In this document: positions 6,384-9,700 of the stretch, piece by piece
Layout: each line of letters starts with the position of its first letter
Numbering within the stretch: position 1 is the stretch's first letter
Source: Thermoprotei archaeon
GTDB lineage: Archaea > Thermoproteota > Thermoprotei > Thermofilales > B20-G17
Direction of reading: 5' to 3'
Length of the DNA: 9,700 bases
NCBI GenBank assembly: GCA_003650785.1
Contig: QMRW01000043.1
Location: forward strand, 1 to 9,700
Notes under the pieces: model-generated
Told to the model about the DNA's origin: nothing
The model's database searches: none
The model's input: only the letters and a program-made list of their open reading frames with translations
Made by a program: the position numbers and the translations under genes

Positions 6384-7052
6384 CGTATAAAACACTCTAA
6401 CAGTCACTAAGTCTCCATCAACTAGCCCAAGCTTTCCCCTTAAGTAGTAATTGGATATTATTTCGAGTACTTCTCGTCCATAGTGTGTTCTATCTATCAA
6501 TAGTACTGCACATGGTACTGAATCATTTATAGTGGCTTTAAAGGCTTTAGCCCCTCCATACTCTACATCATTCTTTCTAAAGCCCTTTATAATTATGCCT
6601 GGTACTATCTCTAATACTCCCTTCATCTTAGTACTATCACTATCTAATCTTATATTGAGGGTTCCAGGATAGGGATCCATATTTAATTTCTCCAGAAATT
6701 GTCTTCTATACTCTTCTATAGAGAGATACTTACGACCTTCTCCAAGTCCAGTAAAAACTCTTCCTCTTAAGACCAATCCTTCTCCTCTCCTCTCTAATAG
6801 ATCACTTAACGCTCTATGAAGCTGTAGAAGTAGCTCATAACCCTGCCTCGTCATTACTATCGTTTTATACCTGCCCATAGTCATGCGCTTAATTAGTCCT
6901 TCATTTTCTAGCTCTATGAGCTTTCTGGAGACACTTTGAGGTGTTAGCCCCAGTCTTCTACCTAATTCTTCGGTTGTTATATTCATTGGTTTTGAATGAA
7001 CTCCTAAAAGAGCGAGTGTATACATTATGAACACTCTCTCCCATACCTTCAT
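6378..7052 (-). CDS. ribK: CTP-dependent riboflavin kinase with N-terminal winged helix
   Basis: A 224-residue two-domain protein. Residues about 5-85 form a winged-helix DNA-binding domain (ITTEELGRRLGLTPQSVSRK, then a wing around 52-68). Residues about 92-224 are the archaeal DUF120 riboflavin kinase, which makes FMN using CTP rather than ATP. Kinase motifs are GLGEGRKYLS (102-111), DPYPGTLNIRL (126-136, the Mg/nucleotide PGTLN turn), the beta-strand VPCAVLLIDRTHYG (179-192) and the C-terminal RGKLGLVDGDLVTVRV (205-220). Fusion to a winged helix is usual in Thermoproteota; whether it senses flavin and self-regulates is inference. ATG 7052 lies about 38 bases from a TATA element shared with the divergent gene at 7121. 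It is first in an operon with the M24B peptidase. Confidence 0.92.
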   Translation of the reverse strand: MKVWERVFIMYTLALLGVHSKPMNITTEELGRRLGLTPQSVSRKLIELENEGLIKRMTMGRYKTIVMTRQGYELLLQLHRALSDLLERRGEGLVLRGRVFTGLGEGRKYLSIEEYRRQFLEKLNMDPYPGTLNIRLDSDSTKMKGVLEIVPGIIIKGFRKNDVEYGGAKAFKATINDSVPCAVLLIDRTHYGREVLEIISNYYLRGKLGLVDGDLVTVRVFYTW

Positions 7053-7082
7053 ACCAATCCCAAATTAACTTAAAATTCAAGC

Positions 7083-7096
7083 CTATATTTATAAGT
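7083..7096. promoter_or_regulatory. Shared TATA element between divergent ribK and the winged-helix gene
   Basis: TATTTATAA on the plus strand reads TTATAAATA on the minus strand, an acceptable TATA box both ways. On the plus strand a start about 26 bases on falls near 7117, giving a leaderless or near-leaderless message (no Shine-Dalgarno before ATG 7121). On the minus strand it falls near 7064, leaving a leader of about 11 bases to ATG 7052. No other good TATA box is visible in this 68-base gap, apart from a weak TTTTAAG at 7069-7075. Confidence 0.5.
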
Positions 7097-7120
7097 CTAT
7101 ACCTCTCTTAACTTTTGGTG

Positions 7121-7819
7121 ATGAAAATGTCTGAAGAATTTGATATGTATAAAATGATATGCATGGTAGCTAAACATAGACTTCTACATATGTATGACAT
7201 AGCATTTGCACTCGACAAAGATATCACTAGTGTTGAGCGTATACTTCATAGACTGGAGGCTCTTGGTGTAGTATCTATAGATGGTTTATTTGTAGAGTAT
7301 ATAGAGGAGGTAGAAGAGGGAAAAGAAGACTGGTGGATAATGGTATCGACAATAGACCCTGAATATTATACTCAAAGAGGTTTCATTAAAGTGGGAAACG
7401 TAGTGGTAGCTCCTTTCTCTCCTGCCCTAGCTAAACTAGTCCGAGCTTCCGATATGAGCTTCACTGGAACTTCTGATGCCGCCGAAAAGGAGTGGTATAA
7501 TGACTATGGTGGACTAACTCCTATCAGGTATATGATGGATGCCGAAAGGCTATTGATACAAGCTATAAAGACCAGAGAGAGGGAAGGAAGAGGAGATATT
7601 AAGTTATTAGAGAGTGCATGTAAAGAATTGAAGAAGGCAGTCATAATAGCTAAAGAGCGTTATGTTCCCCCGGAAGATGAACTAACATTGGATATTTCCT
7701 TAGAAGGAGGATTTGAAGATGTACTTAGGCTTGTTAAACGATACTTTAGAGCTAAGGAACTAGAGATAATCAGACTTGTACTGAGTAAGATTAGGAGTAC
7801 TACTCCTCCTGAACAATGA
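7121..7819 (+). CDS. Winged-helix domain protein of unknown function
   Basis: A 232-residue soluble protein that I do not recognise. Residues about 8-60 look like a winged helix: three helices (YKMICMVAKHRLLHMYDIAFAL, ITSVERILHRLEALG) followed by a short wing (VVSIDGLFVEYIEE). A variable acidic linker follows (62-70), then a strand-rich middle (about 71-100, WWIMVSTIDPEYYTQRG, VGNVVVAPFS) and a long helical, charged C-terminal half (about 118-226, including MMDAERLLIQAIKTRE and CKELKKAVIIAKERYV) that could be a coiled coil or dimer arm. There are no enzyme motifs. Starts TTG 7115, GTG 7118, ATG 7121 and ATG 7127 are all in frame; ATG 7121 best fits a leaderless message from the TATA box at 7084-7093. 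It is divergent from ribK and overlaps SSB tail-to-tail by 20 bases. Confidence 0.75.
   Translation: MKMSEEFDMYKMICMVAKHRLLHMYDIAFALDKDITSVERILHRLEALGVVSIDGLFVEYIEEVEEGKEDWWIMVSTIDPEYYTQRGFIKVGNVVVAPFSPALAKLVRASDMSFTGTSDAAEKEWYNDYGGLTPIRYMMDAERLLIQAIKTREREGRGDIKLLESACKELKKAVIIAKERYVPPEDELTLDISLEGGFEDVLRLVKRYFRAKELEIIRLVLSKIRSTTPPEQ
7793..7807. repeat. 15-base inverted repeat at convergent gene ends
   Basis: AGGAGTA-C-TACTCCT is a perfect 7-bp inverted repeat with a one-base centre. The SSB stop codon (7800-7802) lies at its middle, and the facing gene reads through it 12-26 bases before its own stop. It may be a protein site, or simply a coding coincidence (Arg-Ser-Thr-Thr-Pro). With a one-base centre it cannot form a stable hairpin without opening the inner pairs. 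Confidence 0.3.
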
Positions 7820-8093
7820 GCCTTCCATATCTTCCTACATTCAATTGTAGTCTTCCTCTAAACGAGGTAACATATCCGTTCTCAATTCTAATTCTATCGC
7901 CTACTTCAACTCTATCTATATCATCATTCCATAGTGTTAGGCTTATTGTTCCAGAGTCATCTTTTATAGTGAAGTTGGCAACGCGAGCTGGTCCTCTATA
8001 AGTCATAACCTCACGAACTCTTCCCTTATCCACTATAGTTGCTTCTATGTTCACTTTACGCATACCATCTCTAAGTTCACTTATCTTGGTCAT
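7800..8093 (-). CDS. ssb: Single-stranded DNA-binding protein, crenarchaeal OB-fold type, tail-less
   Basis: A 97-residue single OB fold matching the N-terminal domain of Sulfolobus SSB: KISELRDGMRKVNIEATIVD, then FTIKDDSGTISLTLW (41-55), VEVGDRIRIENGYVTSFRGRL (62-82) and QLNVG. The DNA-stacking aromatics correspond to W55, Y74 (Trp in Sulfolobus) and F78. The Gly/Arg-rich spacer and acidic protein-interaction tail of the Sulfolobus protein are missing, since the chain ends QEE just past the fold. It may be the main SSB or a paralogous RPA-like protein working with another subunit. ATG 8093 is well supported: AGGTGA lies 4 bases upstream and a TATA box at 8131-8137. It converges with the winged-helix gene, with a 20-base overlap. 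Confidence 0.85.
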   Translation of the reverse strand: MTKISELRDGMRKVNIEATIVDKGRVREVMTYRGPARVANFTIKDDSGTISLTLWNDDIDRVEVGDRIRIENGYVTSFRGRLQLNVGRYGRLIVQEE

Positions 8094-8137
8094 ATACTCA
8101 CCTGTAACTGGGTTTTAATGCTTTAACCACTATATAA
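8094..8137 (-). promoter_or_regulatory. Promoter and ribosome binding site of ssb
   Basis: On the minus strand GGTTATATAGTGG (core 8131-8137) is a good TATA box, placing the start near 8108-8110. The leader of about 16 bases holds AGGTGA (8098-8103), a strong Shine-Dalgarno match 4 bases before the ATG. Confidence 0.55.
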
Positions 8138-8191
8138 CCTTTGTGTAGAAGGATTAAAGACATTAGGCAGATCGTACTAATGCTATGTGAG

Positions 8192-8200
8192 TATATAATA
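8192..8200 (+). promoter_or_regulatory. TATA box ahead of the upstream ORF and DUF99 gene
   Basis: TATATAATA is the best TATA match in the 166-base divergent gap. A start about 26 bases on (near 8222) coincides with ATG 8224 of a mini-ORF, so the message would begin at or just before that codon. TTTAAAAAT at 8218-8225 is an alternative box that would start transcription near 8248 and omit the mini-ORF. Confidence 0.4.
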
Positions 8201-8223
8201 AGGGATTTAGGCCGAGTTTAAAA

Positions 8224-8259
8224 ATGAGTATGAAAAATAAAACTAGGGGACTGACCTAA
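8224..8259 (+). CDS. 11-codon upstream ORF in frame with DUF99, ending TAAATG
   Basis: ATG AGT ATG AAA AAT AAA ACT AGG GGA CTG ACC TAA encodes MSMKNKTRGLT and stops directly against the DUF99 start (TAA at 8257, ATG at 8260). Both are in the same frame. It could be a leaderless leader peptide that feeds ribosomes to DUF99 by termination and restart, or just untranslated leader sequence. GGGGA (8246-8250), inside it, could be the DUF99 ribosome binding site. Confidence 0.3.
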   Translation: MSMKNKTRGLT

Positions 8260-8844
8260 ATGACATTAATCTCGAAGCGAGCTATAAGGTGTTTAGGTAT
8301 AGCTGAGAGTTTTGTAAGAGATAGTAAGATATCGATACTAGCTGGTATAGTCATGAGAGGAGATCTTATAGTAGATGGAGTTACCTTCACGAAAATAACG
8401 CTTGGTGGCTTAGATGCTACGGATGGAGTCGCAAAGATATTCAAGAATCTTGGGAGAAATGATATAAATATAATTATGATAGGAGGGGCTATAATAGCAT
8501 TGTATAACATCATAGATATAGAAGAACTATATCGTCACCTTACCATACCTATAATATGCATAACTTACAAGGAATCTAAGGGAATAGAGAGGAATCTAAA
8601 GAGACTTCCTAACGCAGATAAGAGGATTGAGATCTATAGGAGGCTAGGAGCTAGAAAAAAGATAACACTTAAGACAGGTTATAGTGTCTTTGCAAGATGG
8701 TGTGGTTTAAGTGAGAAAGAGGTAAAAGTTTTACTCAATAAATTTACAAGATTCGGCAGAGTACCGGAGCCTATAAGGGTAGCTAGATTGTGTGCAAGAT
8801 CTGTACTTAAGTTTATATTTGCTAATCGCTTGGAACTACAGTAA
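8260..8844 (+). CDS. DUF99 (UPF0215) family protein
   Basis: A 194-residue archaeal protein of the DUF99 family, structurally related to the endonuclease V/RNase H-like fold by family knowledge; its activity is not established. Family blocks in order are IRCLGIAES (9-17), AGIVMRGDLIVDGVTF (28-43), GGLDATDGVAKI (49-60), IMIGGAIIALYNIIDIEEL (72-90), PIICITYKES (97-106) and the C-terminal GRVPEPIRVARL (166-177). The length is normal. ATG 8260 is chosen because family members begin shortly before the IR-x-LG block, and a GGGGA ribosome site is 9 bases upstream. A TAA immediately precedes the start in the same frame. SSB is divergent upstream and an EcfT gene follows 72 bases downstream with its own TATA box, so it is probably a single-gene unit. 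Confidence 0.88.
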   Translation: MTLISKRAIRCLGIAESFVRDSKISILAGIVMRGDLIVDGVTFTKITLGGLDATDGVAKIFKNLGRNDINIIMIGGAIIALYNIIDIEELYRHLTIPIICITYKESKGIERNLKRLPNADKRIEIYRRLGARKKITLKTGYSVFARWCGLSEKEVKVLLNKFTRFGRVPEPIRVARLCARSVLKFIFANRLELQ

Positions 8845-8879
8845 CCCGTAAGAGCGGTACCAAACTCCATGGTAAATCC

Positions 8880-8886
8880 TTTTATA
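8880..8886 (+). promoter_or_regulatory. TATA box of the EcfT gene
   Basis: TTTTATA (inside CCTTTTATACACC) lies about 31-37 bases ahead of ATG 8917, placing the start near 8909 and leaving a leader of about 8 bases (AAGGAAGA) with a weak GGA ribosome site. The EcfT gene is therefore probably transcribed apart from DUF99. Confidence 0.45.
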
Positions 8887-8916
8887 CACCCCTCTTAGAG
8901 TTCAGTTGAAGGAAGA

Positions 8917-9693
8917 ATGAGAGTATTCGAAGGATTTAAATTCAGAGTGAAAGATACTCCTGTACATAAGCTAGACCCTAGAAGTAAGGCTATAATGACC
9001 ATTGTAATAATGATACTATCCCTGATCTTCTATGAACCTATACCTCTCATATTAATACTATTGTTAAACATCCTAATAATATATATTGGAAAATCTCTGA
9101 GAGAATGGCTAAATTCGATGAGAGGTGTAGCATTACTTATAGTATTTATCTTCGTACTGAACTACATTTTCTCTATAAGTGAAAATAGGTTGAACTACTC
9201 CGTTGTCATGGCCCTCAGATTTATCAATGTAGTATCTTCGTTCTCATTATTCTTCCTAACTACATCCCCTGATGATTTTGCTGATGCTCTCCTAAAACTT
9301 AGAATTCCCTACGAATACGTGTTAATGTTTACCATGGCCCTTCGTTTTGTTCCAACACTTGCTAGGGATTTGCAAATAATATATGATGCTCATAGAAGCC
9401 GCGGTCTTGAAATAGACACCGGTAATTTCATAGAGAGGACTAGGAAATTACTACCTATACTTATAACACTATTCATATTCGAGATTAAGAGAAGCTTAAG
9501 TATAGCAGAAGCTCTCGAATCGAGAGCTTTCAATCCCAGAGTAAAGAGGACATACTTTAAAGAGTTGAGAATGAAATCTATCGATTGGCTTGTAGTATTG
9601 CTAATGCTACTGTTATTGACAGTAGTAGTGGTTATGAAAATAAGTAATAGCATACCTGATTTTCTATTAGTAAAAATACCCGATTTCTTTTAG
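8917..9693 (+). CDS. ecfT: Energy-coupling factor transporter transmembrane protein EcfT
   Basis: A 258-residue polytopic membrane protein, the T component that couples EcfA ATPases to a vitamin- or metal-binding S component. Hydrophobic segments lie at about 24-39, 42-58, 70-85, 98-115, 177-190 and 224-242. The N-terminal HKLDPRSKAI (17-26) is the usual family opening, followed by TTSPDD (115-120), PYEYVLMFTMALRFVPTL (131-148) and the two coupling-helix arginine motifs SRGLE (161-165, in AHRSRG) and ESRAF (201-205), the second with Ala in place of the usual Gly. ATG 8917 has a TATA box at proper distance. No S component or ATPase gene is in the window; one may start just past 9693, where only 7 bases remain. 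The substrate is unknown. Confidence 0.88.
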   Translation: MRVFEGFKFRVKDTPVHKLDPRSKAIMTIVIMILSLIFYEPIPLILILLLNILIIYIGKSLREWLNSMRGVALLIVFIFVLNYIFSISENRLNYSVVMALRFINVVSSFSLFFLTTSPDDFADALLKLRIPYEYVLMFTMALRFVPTLARDLQIIYDAHRSRGLEIDTGNFIERTRKLLPILITLFIFEIKRSLSIAEALESRAFNPRVKRTYFKELRMKSIDWLVVLLMLLLLTVVVVMKISNSIPDFLLVKIPDFF

Positions 9694-9700
9694 TAGGATA

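Noticed and set aside
7118..7135. GTGATGA followed by CTGA, resembling C/D box sRNA boxes
   Set aside because: Only one box pair, separated by 6 bases, overlapping the start codons of the winged-helix gene; no second C'/D' pair.
8256..8513. Minus-strand ORFs opposite DUF99 and EcfT (8256-8513, 8679-8870, 9390-9653) and the plus-strand ORF 7816-8001 opposite SSB
   Set aside because: Shadows of genes with clear domain matches.
1..9700. CRISPR array, tRNA, rRNA, toxin-antitoxin pair or prophage module
   Set aside because: No regularly spaced repeats, cloverleaf-like sequence or matching small gene pairs were seen on either strand.

Overview
The window looks like a chromosomal segment of a thermophilic archaeon of the Thermoproteota (crenarchaeal) type. 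The support is a CTP-type riboflavin kinase with an N-terminal winged helix, a crenarchaeal single-stranded DNA-binding OB fold, a DUF99 protein, a DUF2099 (methanogenesis marker 8 type) protein, TATA boxes about 26 bases ahead of likely transcription starts with short or no leaders, AT-rich composition, and arginine encoded mainly by AGA/AGG. The genus cannot be fixed from sequence alone.

Layout, left to right. A 5'-truncated dihydroorotate dehydrogenase gene (+, ends 587) converges on a FGGY sugar kinase gene (-, 692-2221). The 104-base gap between them holds a strong nested inverted repeat, perhaps an orphan transposon end or a processed RNA. Upstream of the kinase are a TATA box, a Shine-Dalgarno site and palindromic TGTTTC half-sites that may be an operator. 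Next, on the minus strand, come an abnormally short CutA gene (2416-2670), a decayed stretch (about 2703-3035), a DUF2099 gene (3118-3990), a concanavalin-A-like/GH16-fold gene without catalytic residues (4132-4899), and a second decayed stretch with a recognisable broken reading frame (5014-5179).

From 5258 the content is better preserved. ribK (6378-7052, -) and an M24B Xaa-Pro peptidase (5258-6370, -) form a two-gene operon in which the second ribosome binding site overlaps the first stop codon. ribK is divergent from an unrecognised winged-helix protein (7121-7819, +), and one TATA element seems able to serve both. That gene overlaps tail-to-tail by 20 bases with a minimal SSB (7800-8093, -). 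SSB is divergent from a DUF99 gene (8260-8844, +), which is preceded by an 11-codon in-frame upstream ORF ending in TAAATG. An EcfT transporter subunit gene (8917-9693, +) closes the window.

The genes do not form one pathway. The left half is a loose set of small transcription units with visible gene decay; the right half is compact housekeeping. No CRISPR array, toxin-antitoxin pair, intact transposase gene, tRNA or rRNA is visible. The observations most worth a second look are the structured repeat at 625-678, the internally deleted CutA, the two decayed loci, the uncharacterised winged-helix protein, and the leaderless upstream ORF of DUF99.
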